From JAEHDI01 sp035455185 (GTDB lineage: Bacteria > Acidobacteriota > Terriglobia > Bryobacterales > Bryobacteraceae): a DNA stretch of 41,001 bases. Below are positions 14,577 to 22,365 of the stretch, one piece after another. The notes below the pieces were generated by a model. It was not told the DNA's origin. It searched no databases and saw only the letters and a program-made list of their open reading frames with translations. Position numbers and translations under genes: made by a program. The stretch covers positions 1-41,001 of the forward strand of contig DATIFQ010000139.1 in NCBI GenBank assembly GCA_035455185.1, in the 5' to 3' direction. Numbering within the stretch: the first letter of the stretch is position 1; each line of letters begins with the position of its first letter.

Positions 14577-15578
14577 TCAGCGGCGTGAACCCGGCACGGA
14601 GAGATCGCCGAAGGCGAACCACGAACGCTCGACCCGTAGTGCGTGATCCAGAACGGCAGTTGCGACGAAGCGCGGCTTCGGCGGCGAACCGAAACGGAGA
14701 TCCATTACCTCAACACGCTTTCCTCCCTCCGGTACGGCAAGCGGCGTCACGCGCCATAACGGGTACTGAGAGAAGGCGAGAAAGGCGCGAAATGTCTCCG
14801 TGTCGCGGGCGCGCTCGATCTCCGGACTTGCCGGGGGCTTGAGGAAGACACTTCCCCCTGACGGGTCGAACTCACGCAGCAGGTTCAGATCGTCATAGAC
14901 AAAATAGAAGCCCTCAGTCTCGACGAGGCCGACCCAACGGAACGGGTTGAATGGCGTCGGTATCGCCGCCACCCGAAGCGGCGCTTCGTTGCCGTAGAGC
15001 CGCGCGTCAAGCGTCGCCACTACACGGGAATGGAGCAGGTACCGTCCGAAACTGTACGTCGCGAAAAAGCACAGCGCGAGGACGGCCCAGCCGCGCCCCG
15101 TGCCGGGACGTGCACCGATCTCCGAGCTGACCAGCCGTGACAGCGCTGGCGCGGCGAGGGCCAGCAATAGTACGGCCCAGATCCATGCATCGACGACCGA
15201 GTGGATATCCGCGCGGTACCAGCACCCGGACCACGGTGAAAGCAGTCGTACCCCGTACATGTTTGTCCAGTCGAGCAGCGGATGCGAAGCCGCACCCGCC
15301 AGAGAGACAAGATAGGCCCGTCTCCACGGTAGCCGTGTGCGCGCGAGGAGCCAAACCAGCAGCACGGGCAGCATCGCCATCAACGGTATGGCTATCAGGG
15401 AATGTGTAATCCCGCGGTGGCACTCGAGATATCGCAGAGACCCGCCCAGGGCGCTGACAACGTCGATGTCCGCCGCGTTGGCGGACAGCATCAGGATCGC
15501 AGCCGCGTGCGGCGTGAGCCGGTTCAATCCGGTGCGGCTCAGTATGACGCCGATCAGCGTGTGCGTGACGTTGTCCAT
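14577..15578 (-). CDS. YdjM-like membrane-bound metal-dependent hydrolase
   Basis: 333 residues. It begins MDNVTHTLIGVILSRTG, typical of the YdjM/DUF457 family, followed by NAADIDVV, HRGITHSLI and AGAASHPLLDWTN, the His/Asp motifs that bind metal. Membrane helices lie near residues 20-40, 60-80, 90-105, 128-150 and 165-185, and a soluble C-terminal domain of about 140 residues follows. Biochemical function is uncertain in this family. ATG 15578 is chosen by the N-terminal match. It lies 20 bases upstream of the aldehyde dehydrogenase on the same strand. Confidence 0.82.
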   Translation of the reverse strand: MDNVTHTLIGVILSRTGLNRLTPHAAAILMLSANAADIDVVSALGGSLRYLECHRGITHSLIAIPLMAMLPVLLVWLLARTRLPWRRAYLVSLAGAASHPLLDWTNMYGVRLLSPWSGCWYRADIHSVVDAWIWAVLLLALAAPALSRLVSSEIGARPGTGRGWAVLALCFFATYSFGRYLLHSRVVATLDARLYGNEAPLRVAAIPTPFNPFRWVGLVETEGFYFVYDDLNLLREFDPSGGSVFLKPPASPEIERARDTETFRAFLAFSQYPLWRVTPLAVPEGGKRVEVMDLRFGSPPKPRFVATAVLDHALRVERSWFAFGDLSVPGSRR

Positions 15579-15686
15579 GCAGCGGGAACTACCTGCGTAA
15601 CATGCCCTTGACAGGAGCGTCAAGCGCAGGGAATCACTGTGTTGGAACTATGATGATATGGGTGGTTCTTACACTTCAGGCTCTCT

Positions 15687-17327
15687 ATGCTCGAATCGTT
15701 GGCGCGCACACTGGCCGAGTACCCGATTCTGACGCTCTTCGTGGTCATCGGCCTTGGGTACCTTCTCGGGGAGATCGACTTTCACGGTTTCCGGCTGGGC
15801 GTGGCGGGGGTGCTGTTTGTGGGGCTCGCCATCGGGTCGTTGAGCGCCGACGTGGCGCTACCCGAAGTTGTGTCGACGCTGGGCCTGATCATCTTCGTGT
15901 ATGCCGTTGGGATTCACTCCGGCCCGGCATTTTTCGATTCGTTCCGCCGCCAGGGATACCGTAACAGCCTGCTCACGGTTGTGGTGCTGTTGTTCGGTGC
16001 GGGGATTGCGCTTGCCCTCGGATATGCGATGCAGCTCGGCGGCGGCCGTGCAGCGGGCCTGTACTGTGGAGCGCTGACCAACACCCCGGCGCTGGCCGCG
16101 GCCCGCGAGCGGATTCGAGATGCCGCCCGATCGGAGGGCCTGCCGGAACAGCAGGTGCGTGCGCAGTCAGATCAACCAGTGGTGGCCTACAGCATCGCCT
16201 ATCCGATCGGTGTGATCGGCGTGCTCCTGTCGTTCCATGTTGCCCGCAGGTTTCTTCGGATGGAAGTGCCGCCTCCAGAGGAGCCGCCCGAGATCGGCGT
16301 AAGGGACTTCGTTGTCAAGAACCCCGGAGTGATCGACCGCAAGGTCTCCGAGGTTCTCCGTCTGCATAAGGAGGTTGGCTTTGTCGTCAGTCGCATCCGG
16401 CACGACGGCGTAACCGACCTCGCCAGATCGGAAACAGTTCTGCGTGAAGGAGACATCGTCGTTGTGGTCGGCGACGAGGAAGCCCTCGAACGGGCACAAC
16501 AGATTTTCGGGGCGGCTAGTGATGCGCGAATCGAACTGGACCGGACGATTCTCGACTACCGAAGGGTATTTGTCTCAAGCAAGCAAGTGGTCGGCAAGCG
16601 CATCCGTGAACTGGATCTCCAGAACAAGCTCGCGGCGACGATCACGCGATTGCGGCGCGGAGACGTCGATATCGTCCCAGACCCAGATACCCGCCTGGAA
16701 CTTGGCGACTGGGTTCGGGTACTCTCCCGCCGGGATAACTTTCCCGCTGTCTCTCAGTTCCTTGGCGACTCCATCCGCGGCACCGCTGAGACCGATTTCG
16801 GCTCGGTAGCGATTGGGATGGTTCTGGGCGTGATGGTCGGCATGGCACCGGTCCCGCTTCCAGGAGGCACAACGGTGAGCCTCGGTCTTGCCGGTGGCCC
16901 GCTTCTGGTCGCGCTGGTGCTAGGGAAGATGGAGCATTGGGGGCGGGTCACCTGGGTAATGCCGGCGTCGGCCAACCTCACGCTGCGGCAGATCGGGCTT
17001 CTGTTTTTCCTGGCCGGAGTGGGCGTAAATGCAGGCTACAACTTCGTCGAAACACTTCGTACGAGTGGTGTGCAACTGCTCGCCGCAGGCGCGGCGGTGA
17101 CATTCGGTGTGACGCTGGCTACCCTGATCGTCGGCCACAAGCTACTCAAGATCCCGTTTGACGCCATGATGGGGCTTATGTCCGGTGTGCAGACCCAGCC
17201 CGCCTGCCTGGCGTATGCCAACAGCCAGACGAAGTCCGACGCGGCCAATCTCGCGTACGCCAGCGTCTACCCAGCGGCGACCATCGCTAAGATTGTGATC
17301 GCCCAACTCGTCGCGTCGTGGCGGTGA
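15687..17327 (+). CDS. AspT/YidE/YbjL-type transporter with two RCK_C (TrkA-C) domains
   Basis: 546-residue membrane protein with internal duplication: five to six helices (about 15-165), two cytoplasmic TrkA-C domains (about 195-280, containing VVVVGDEEALERA, and 285-365, containing WVRVLSRRDNFPAVSQFLGD), then a second helix bundle (about 375-545). AVGIHSGPAFF in the first half and AGVGVNAGYNFVETL in the second are the matched GxxxGxxFF-type repeats, and CGALTNTPAL pairs with SGVQTQPACLAYAN. AspT is an aspartate:alanine antiporter; the substrate here is unknown. Upstream, TTGACA at 15608 has no convincing -10. Confidence 0.88.
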   Translation: MLESLARTLAEYPILTLFVVIGLGYLLGEIDFHGFRLGVAGVLFVGLAIGSLSADVALPEVVSTLGLIIFVYAVGIHSGPAFFDSFRRQGYRNSLLTVVVLLFGAGIALALGYAMQLGGGRAAGLYCGALTNTPALAAARERIRDAARSEGLPEQQVRAQSDQPVVAYSIAYPIGVIGVLLSFHVARRFLRMEVPPPEEPPEIGVRDFVVKNPGVIDRKVSEVLRLHKEVGFVVSRIRHDGVTDLARSETVLREGDIVVVVGDEEALERAQQIFGAASDARIELDRTILDYRRVFVSSKQVVGKRIRELDLQNKLAATITRLRRGDVDIVPDPDTRLELGDWVRVLSRRDNFPAVSQFLGDSIRGTAETDFGSVAIGMVLGVMVGMAPVPLPGGTTVSLGLAGGPLLVALVLGKMEHWGRVTWVMPASANLTLRQIGLLFFLAGVGVNAGYNFVETLRTSGVQLLAAGAAVTFGVTLATLIVGHKLLKIPFDAMMGLMSGVQTQPACLAYANSQTKSDAANLAYASVYPAATIAKIVIAQLVASWR

Positions 17328-17331
17328 TCGC

Positions 17332-18252
17332 TCAACCCTGGAATTCGGGGGGAACGAGCAAGGTCAACGCGTCAGGCAAGATCTCCACTGACGCCGGCAG
17401 CCGTCCGGCCGCTTCTCCATCCACCTGGACGTAAACGGGAGCATCGACGGCAGCCCGGAATTCGAGTTTCCTCGCCCGCAGAGCGGTAACGCCGCGCTGC
17501 TTCTCCAGGTGGCCAAGGAAAGCCGCAGGTAGGAGCCGCAGGTACGCCACCGGCCGGCGGCCCTGGATAAGGACGACCGCAAAATCTTCGCTCGCGAGTG
17601 ATGCTTGGCGGGCGAGTTCGACTGTGCCGCCGTAATTTCGCACACGGCTCGCCAGCGCGAATGAGCACTGGAGAGTGCGGCTGCCATCGAAAACCTCGAA
17701 CATCGGCTGCCGGCTGAACACTTCGCGAAACCCTGCCACCCAGAAAGCCAGCTTGCCGCTCCGCCGCTTTAGCTCCGGGTCTACTTTGTTTACGATCGCG
17801 GCATCGAAGCCGACGCCAGCCATGAGCAGAAAATGGCGGGGCGCCGATTCGCCGCTGGCCCGCAGGACGCCCGTCGCGATCCTCCGCGGAACACACTCTC
17901 CGAGTCGCTGAGCCGCCGTCTCCGGCCGGACGCCGACTCCGAGTTCGATGCCGAGCACGTTGGCGGTGCCACCGGGAAGGATGCCCATCGGTACTGGTGA
18001 GCCAACCATCCCGTTCGCGACTTCGTTGATCGTGCCATCGCCGCCGGCCGCCAGAATCAGGTCGGCGCCCTTCTCAACGCAATTCCGCGCGACAGCGCTG
18101 GCCGTTCTCGGACCTGCCGTTCCGACGGCGGATACCCCGTGCCCCGCCCTTCGCAGGATCTCGACCGCCCGTTCGAGCCTCGACGCACGCCTCCCGAATA
18201 GGCCTCGTGCGGAAGGGTTATGGATGATAACGGCGTTACGGTAGGTTGCGAT
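17332..18252 (-). CDS. diacylglycerol/lipid kinase (YegS/DagK family) lacking a canonical start codon
   Basis: 306 residues. The DAGK catalytic core is clear: NAVIIHNPSA (first strand), the nucleotide site AAGGDGTINEVANG (about residues 69-82), GILPGGTANVLG and the C-terminal VQVDGEAAG. Essential residues, including GGDGT, lie upstream of the first in-frame ATG (18009). Between an in-frame stop (TGA, 18256-18258) and that ATG no ATG, GTG or TTG exists. The likely start is ATC 18252, preceded by AAGGAA nine bases upstream, which gives a normal family length. Alternatives are a sequencing or real mutation of the start codon. The product phosphorylates a lipid using ATP at the inner membrane. 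It ends five bases after the convergent transporter gene. Confidence 0.8.
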   Translation of the reverse strand: MATYRNAVIIHNPSARGLFGRRASRLERAVEILRRAGHGVSAVGTAGPRTASAVARNCVEKGADLILAAGGDGTINEVANGMVGSPVPMGILPGGTANVLGIELGVGVRPETAAQRLGECVPRRIATGVLRASGESAPRHFLLMAGVGFDAAIVNKVDPELKRRSGKLAFWVAGFREVFSRQPMFEVFDGSRTLQCSFALASRVRNYGGTVELARQASLASEDFAVVLIQGRRPVAYLRLLPAAFLGHLEKQRGVTALRARKLEFRAAVDAPVYVQVDGEAAGRLPASVEILPDALTLLVPPEFQG

Positions 18253-18279
18253 GAGTCAGGTTTCCTTTGGAGACCCACA

Positions 18280-18287
18280 ATTATAAT
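18280..18287. promoter_or_regulatory. overlapping divergent -10 elements between the lipid kinase gene and ligA
   Basis: The octamer ATTATAAT contains TATAAT on both strands (plus 18282-18287, minus 18285-18280). The plus copy ends eight bases before the ligA ATG, which would make ligA mRNA leaderless or nearly so, and no ribosome site is visible there. The minus copy would start transcription about 20 bases ahead of the kinase start. No good -35 hexamers are seen at standard spacing. Confidence 0.5.
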
Positions 18288-18295
18288 AAACGCGG

Positions 18296-20293
18296 ATGGG
18301 CGACATTGGCTCGGAAGTGGAAAAGTTGCGCCGGGAGCTTCGCCGGCACGAGCACTTGTACTACGTTCTCGATCGGCCGGAGATCACCGACGCGGAATAC
18401 GACGCTCTCATTCGCCGTCTCATGGAGCTGGAAGTGCGGCATCCGGAGCTTGTGACTCCGGACTCGCCCACGCAACGTGTCGGCGGTAAGCCTCGCGAAG
18501 GCTTCGTCACGGTGGCGCACAGCGCGTCAATGCTCAGCCTCGACAACGCCCTCAACGAGGGGGAACTGCGCGATTTCGACAGGCGAGTTGCTTCGCTCCT
18601 TGGCGGCGAGCCGTACAGCTATGTCGTTGAGTTGAAGCTCGACGGATTGTCCATGGCGGTCCATTACAAGGATGGCCGGCTCAGCCAGGCCATTACTCGT
18701 GGGGACGGCGCGCATGGCGAAGACGTAACCGAGAATGCGCGGACCATCCGCTCGCTCCCGCTGAAAGTCGAGGACAGTCTTGCGCGATTCGAGGCGCGTG
18801 GCGAGGTGATCCTCAACCGGCGCGCCTTCGAACGGCTCAACCAGGAACGCGAGAGTGCCGGATTGCCGCGGTTCGCCAACCCGCGTAATGCCGCCGCCGG
18901 ATCGATCCGTGTGCTCGAACCGACCATCACCGCCTCCCGGCGGCTCGACTACTACGCCTATTTCCTCCTCGTTGACGGAGCCTTCCATTTCGACAGCCAC
19001 TGGGAATCGCTCGACGCCCTGGAGCGAATGGGCTTCAAGGTGAACCCGAACCGTCGCCGCTGCGGGAATCTGGAGGAATTGCTCGAGTTCTATCGGGTGT
19101 GGCAAGAGCGGCGGGAGGAACTGCCTTACGAGATCGACGGCGTCGTCGTAAAAGTCGATTCCGTGGCCCAACAGCGCACCCTCGGGTGGACGGCTAAGGC
19201 GCCGCGATGGGCGATCGCGTTCAAGTATCCGGCGCAGCAGCAGGAAACGGTCGTCGAGCAGATTGAGGTGCAGGTCGGACGGACTGGGACGCTGACTCCG
19301 GTAGCGCACCTGCGCCCGGTGCTGGTGGGCGGCGTTACCGTATCCCGCGCTACGCTGCACAACGAGGACGAGATCGAGCGCCTCGGCCTGGAGATCGGCG
19401 ACTCCGTGTTGATCGAGCGCAGCGGCGACGTGATCCCGAAGATCGTGCGGGTCACCCGAAAAGCCGAACAACCACGCGCGTTTGTGATGCCGAAAGAGTG
19501 TCCGGTCTGTGGCGGACAGATCGTGCGCCAGGAGGGCGAGGTCGCCAGCCGCTGTATCAATACGAACTGCCCGGCGCGATTGAAGGAATCGATCCTCCAC
19601 TTCACCACCCGAGGAGTCATGGACATCGACGGCATGGGCGAGGTGCTGGTCGATCAGGTCGTGGATCGTGGACTGGTCAAGAGTCTCGCCGATATCTATG
19701 ATCTCCGGCTGGAGCAGATCGTCGAACTGGAGCGGATGGCCGAGAAATCCGGAAAGAAGCTCGTCGAAAACATTGAGCGTTCGCGACAGAAACCGCTTCC
19801 GCGGGTGTTAACCGGACTCGGCATCCCCTTCGTCGGGGAGCGCACCGCCGCGATCCTGGCGGAGACGTTCGGTAGCCTGGACCGGATCGCAGCGGCGGAT
19901 GAGGAGACGCTCAAGCAGGCCGAAGAGGTTGGGCCGAAGGTCGCCCGCAGCATCTGGCAGTTCTTCCGCGAGCCGCACAATAAGGAACTGGTGGAGCGAC
20001 TCCGCAAGGCCGGGCTGCAATTCGAGCATGCCGTCTCCCGGAAGGCGGCGCTCCCCCTGGCCGGACTCACGTTCGTGCTGACCGGAACGCTACCGAATCT
20101 GAGCCGCGACGAGGCGAAGGCGAAGATCGAAGCCGCTGGCGGGAAAGTGACCGGCTCGGTCAGCAAGAAGACTAACTACGTCGTAGCCGGCGAGGAAGCC
20201 GGATCGAAGCTCCAGAAGGCCCGCGAACTGAACGTCCCCGTCATCGATGAACCAGAAATGCTCATGCTGCTGGGGACTACGGCTAAGCGGTAG
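18296..20293 (+). CDS. ligA: NAD+-dependent DNA ligase
   Basis: 665 residues, the normal LigA length. In order: Ia NMN-binding domain (HLYYVLDRPEITDAEYD, about 20-36), the adenylation domain with the nucleotidyl-accepting Lys114 in ELKLDG, an OB fold, a four-cysteine zinc finger (CPVC ... CINTNC, about 403-428), helix-hairpin-helix repeats (about 430-580) and a C-terminal BRCT domain (about 587-660, LAGLTFVLTGTLPNLSRDEA). It seals nicks in replication and repair. The ATG at 18296 gives the usual N-terminus and is only eight bases from TATAAT, with no ribosome site, so translation may be leaderless. The last 11 bases overlap the convergent gene. Confidence 0.97.
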   Translation: MGDIGSEVEKLRRELRRHEHLYYVLDRPEITDAEYDALIRRLMELEVRHPELVTPDSPTQRVGGKPREGFVTVAHSASMLSLDNALNEGELRDFDRRVASLLGGEPYSYVVELKLDGLSMAVHYKDGRLSQAITRGDGAHGEDVTENARTIRSLPLKVEDSLARFEARGEVILNRRAFERLNQERESAGLPRFANPRNAAAGSIRVLEPTITASRRLDYYAYFLLVDGAFHFDSHWESLDALERMGFKVNPNRRRCGNLEELLEFYRVWQERREELPYEIDGVVVKVDSVAQQRTLGWTAKAPRWAIAFKYPAQQQETVVEQIEVQVGRTGTLTPVAHLRPVLVGGVTVSRATLHNEDEIERLGLEIGDSVLIERSGDVIPKIVRVTRKAEQPRAFVMPKECPVCGGQIVRQEGEVASRCINTNCPARLKESILHFTTRGVMDIDGMGEVLVDQVVDRGLVKSLADIYDLRLEQIVELERMAEKSGKKLVENIERSRQKPLPRVLTGLGIPFVGERTAAILAETFGSLDRIAAADEETLKQAEEVGPKVARSIWQFFREPHNKELVERLRKAGLQFEHAVSRKAALPLAGLTFVLTGTLPNLSRDEAKAKIEAAGGKVTGSVSKKTNYVVAGEEAGSKLQKARELNVPVIDEPEMLMLLGTTAKR

Positions 20294-20663
20294 TCTCAGC
20301 CCTCTTCATCTCATTCCGCCGAACGACGAGATAGGCGATGCCGACGCCGACTGGAATGAGCCCGAGGGTCGCTACGGAATACAGTTCCTTGTCCCCCTCC
20401 GTTAGCGCCATCGTCACGAAGAAGATGACACTGCCGACCCCCACCGCCAGCCAGATCAGGCCCCGCAACAGATAAGCGCTATCGATGGGGCGTGCCGGAA
20501 GTTCGAAAAAGTCCTCGGGCAGCGGGAGGTTCTTCTCGATAGCGGCCATGCGTTCGTGATGGTACATGCGGTAACGCATGTGGCGGAAATAGATGGCCAG
20601 CATGGCTAGGAACACGCTGGCTACGATGGCTGCCAGTGGAATTGCAGCTTCGGTCATTGGCAT
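20283..20663 (-). CDS. small membrane protein, DUF6249-like
   Basis: 126 residues. A first membrane helix (about residues 6-26) is followed by a basic/His-rich stretch (YFRHMRYRMYHHERMAAIEK), a PLPEDFF linker and two more helices (about 66-86 and 95-112). The MYHHERMAAIEKxLPLP pattern resembles the DUF6249 family of unknown function. ATG 20663 has GGAGAG about 11 bases upstream. An ECF-type promoter identical in layout to that of the divergent sigma gene precedes it, so it probably belongs to that sigma factor's regulon. Confidence 0.7.
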   Translation of the reverse strand: MPMTEAAIPLAAIVASVFLAMLAIYFRHMRYRMYHHERMAAIEKNLPLPEDFFELPARPIDSAYLLRGLIWLAVGVGSVIFFVTMALTEGDKELYSVATLGLIPVGVGIAYLVVRRNEMKRAETTA

Positions 20664-20685
20664 GGTCTTCAGGTCTCTCCGCCCT

Positions 20686-20716
20686 TTAGACCTCATTGTT
20701 CGCCGGCTTTGTTTCA
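20686..20716 (-). promoter_or_regulatory. predicted ECF-sigma promoter for the DUF6249-like gene
   Basis: On the minus strand, TGAAAC (20716-20711) and GTCTAA (20691-20686) are 19 bases apart. The hexamers and spacing are the same as in the divergent promoter of the sigma gene. The predicted start is near 20679, leaving a leader of about 16 bases containing GGAGAG before ATG 20663. Confidence 0.6.
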
Positions 20717-20731
20717 GATGGGTACTGAAAC
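20711..20731. repeat. inverted repeat joining the two divergent ECF promoters
   Basis: GTTTCAG and CTGAAAC form a perfect 7-bp inverted repeat around a 7-base centre. Each arm supplies the -35 element of one divergent promoter, so the repeat follows from two facing -35 boxes, but it could also be an operator. Confidence 0.7.
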
Positions 20732-20756
20732 TTTCACTCGCCTGTGTGTAGTCTAA
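20726..20756 (+). promoter_or_regulatory. predicted ECF-sigma promoter for the sigma/anti-sigma operon
   Basis: TGAAAC (20726-20731, extended as TGAAACTTT) and GTCTAA (20751-20756) are 19 bases apart, close to the GGAAC/GTCT-type consensus of many ECF sigma factors. Autoregulation of the sigma gene is the natural reading. The -10 ends only seven bases before the GTG at 20764. Confidence 0.6.
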
Positions 20757-20763
20757 GAGGCAG

Positions 20764-21306
20764 GTGGCGAGCGACTCCACCGGAGACGAAATTCGTGTCC
20801 TCCTCGACACCGGACGCCGGGAGGATGCCCTTCGTCTGCTTCTGGAGCGTTATCAGGATCGCGTCTTTCGGCTGTGCTGTGTTCTTTTGGCCGATGAGTC
20901 CCTCGCAGAGGACACCATGCAAGAGGTTTTCCTCCGCGCCTGGAAAGGGTTGCCCGGCTACCGCGGCGAGGCGGCGCTCGGCACCTGGCTGTACGCGATC
21001 GCTCGAAATGTCTGTCTCACCCGCTTGAAGCGGAAACCGCCCGTTCGGACTGTTCCGTTGGACGAGGCGCGATTTCAGCACGCAAGCGAACCGAGGCATG
21101 ACGGCACGGAAGTCCGGTCCATGGTGATGCAGCTTCCGGAGAGGTACCGCCAGGTATTGTTCCTCTACTATTACGAGGACAAGTCCTACGACGAGGTGGC
21201 GGCGATGTTGGACCTGCCTCTGGGTACCGTGAAGACGCAGCTCCATCGTGCGAGGAAGGAATTGAGTGCGTTGTTAAAGGGGGCCTATGGCGTGCGAGCG
21301 ATTTGA
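20764..21306 (+). CDS. ECF-family RNA polymerase sigma factor
   Basis: 180 residues with sigma region 2 (about 22-90: DRVFRLCCVLLADESLAEDT, then FLRAWKGLPGYRGEAALGTWL) and region 4 (about 118-172: LPERYRQVLFLYYYEDKSYD, then LPLGTVKTQLHRARKEL). It directs RNA polymerase to stress-type promoters and is probably held inactive by the membrane protein encoded next, which overlaps it by 20 bases. The annotated start is GTG 20764, just seven bases after the predicted -10, implying a leaderless mRNA. AAGAGGCAG before it would only help transcripts starting further upstream. A rarer start further in (ATT 20791 after GGAGACGAA) is possible. Confidence 0.92.
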   Translation: MASDSTGDEIRVLLDTGRREDALRLLLERYQDRVFRLCCVLLADESLAEDTMQEVFLRAWKGLPGYRGEAALGTWLYAIARNVCLTRLKRKPPVRTVPLDEARFQHASEPRHDGTEVRSMVMQLPERYRQVLFLYYYEDKSYDEVAAMLDLPLGTVKTQLHRARKELSALLKGAYGVRAI

Positions 21307-21733
21307 AACGCGAATCGTGGAGTACGTGGACGGCGCGCCCGACCATGTGCTGGAGGAGCATCTCCGCTCCTGCGCGGCGTGCCGGGACGCGGTGGACGTA
21401 CTCACCGCCCTGGACCAGTCGCTGGCCGCGAATCTGACACCGCCGGAGGCGCCTCCCCAGAACAGCCGGAGAGTGATGCGAAGGGTGGCGGAACTGGAGC
21501 GCGCCGGGCGCGCAAATCGTCTCCCTCAACTGCTGGACCTTGTCGGAATCGCCGGTGTGGCTGCGGGTGCTGTCTGGTTTCTGACCCGGGCTCCGCAGTT
21601 GACCCTCCCCGGCCTCGTGCCCTCCGGCGCGGCCACAGTCCTGCCGTGGGTGATCGCGGGGGCGTGCCTGTCGGCGGGGTTTCTGTTTGCGCTCGCCTGC
21701 CTGACGCAACCAGTCCAGCCGGTAAAATGGTAG
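21287..21733 (+). CDS. zinc-binding transmembrane anti-sigma factor
   Basis: 148 residues. The N-terminal ZAS-type motif HLRSCAAC (H25, C29 and C32, the HxxxCxxC signature) binds zinc and the sigma factor. Two membrane helices follow (about 82-102 and 113-140) with almost no periplasmic domain, so any external signal would be sensed within or at the membrane. It overlaps the sigma gene by 20 bases, the standard arrangement for co-translated sigma/anti-sigma pairs. Confidence 0.85.
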   Translation: MACERFETRIVEYVDGAPDHVLEEHLRSCAACRDAVDVLTALDQSLAANLTPPEAPPQNSRRVMRRVAELERAGRANRLPQLLDLVGIAGVAAGAVWFLTRAPQLTLPGLVPSGAATVLPWVIAGACLSAGFLFALACLTQPVQPVKW

Positions 21734-21758
21734 TCTGTCCCTTCGACAGTCGGAGGAT

Positions 21759-22355
21759 TTGCTGCGCGCGCTTGCTCAAACACTGATCTCGTGGGGTCCG
21801 CCCGGGCTCCTCTTACTGGCGCTGCTGGACTCGACTGGTATCCCGCTTCCAGCGACGGTCGACGCACTCGTTATCGCGCTGGCGGCGGTTCAGCCTGGGC
21901 TTGCGATTCTGGCCGCAGCCCTTGCAGTCGTCGGTTCGTCGGCCGGCTGCATGGTGTTGTTCTATCTTTCGCGGAAGGGTGGGGAGCGCTACCTCGATCG
22001 GTACACCCGATCCGGACGCACCCGGAAGTTCCGGGAACTGTTTTTGCGATACGGCCTGGTGACGGTGTTCATCCCCACCCTTCTGCCTCTGCCGCTTCCG
22101 ACCAAGATCTTCGTGATCTCAGCCGGCGCCTTCGGAGTCCGGTGGCTGCCGTTTCTCCTCGTCGTGCTGGCCGCAAGGGTCCCCCGCTACTTTGGTCTTG
22201 CATATCTCGGTTCGCAACTCGGTGAGCATTCCGGCGCCTGGCTGCGCGGCCACGTCTGGCACCTCGCGGCGATTGCCCTCGCGATGTTTGCGCTGTCGGT
22301 CCTTCTGATCAGAGTCGCAGAACGCTCACGCAAGGCGGCCGTCGGATTGGGATAG
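21759..22355 (+). CDS. DedA/VTT-family membrane protein
   Basis: 198 residues with four to five membrane segments. The VTT pattern is visible: the re-entrant LLDSTGIPLPATVDALVIAL (about 22-41), the GSSAGCMVLFYLSRKGGE segment, the arginine-flanked loop LDRYTRSGRTRKFRELFLRY, and TLLPLPLPTKIFVISAGAF (about 106-124). DedA proteins act in lipid translocation and membrane homeostasis. TTG 21759 lies only two bases after GGAGG; the next codon CTG 21762 has better spacing, so the exact start is unclear. It lies 25 bases after the anti-sigma gene and is probably in the sigma operon. Confidence 0.8.
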   Translation: MLRALAQTLISWGPPGLLLLALLDSTGIPLPATVDALVIALAAVQPGLAILAAALAVVGSSAGCMVLFYLSRKGGERYLDRYTRSGRTRKFRELFLRYGLVTVFIPTLLPLPLPTKIFVISAGAFGVRWLPFLLVVLAARVPRYFGLAYLGSQLGEHSGAWLRGHVWHLAAIALAMFALSVLLIRVAERSRKAAVGLG

Positions 22356-22365
22356 AATCGCGGAC

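Noticed and set aside
15608..15636. TTGACA as a possible promoter for the AspT-type transporter gene
   Set aside because: At 17 bases spacing the -10 would be GAATCA, which is too weak; no alternative spacing is better.
18527..19600. 357-codon open frame on the minus strand
   Set aside because: It lies wholly inside ligA on the opposite strand; composition is that of a high-GC shadow frame.
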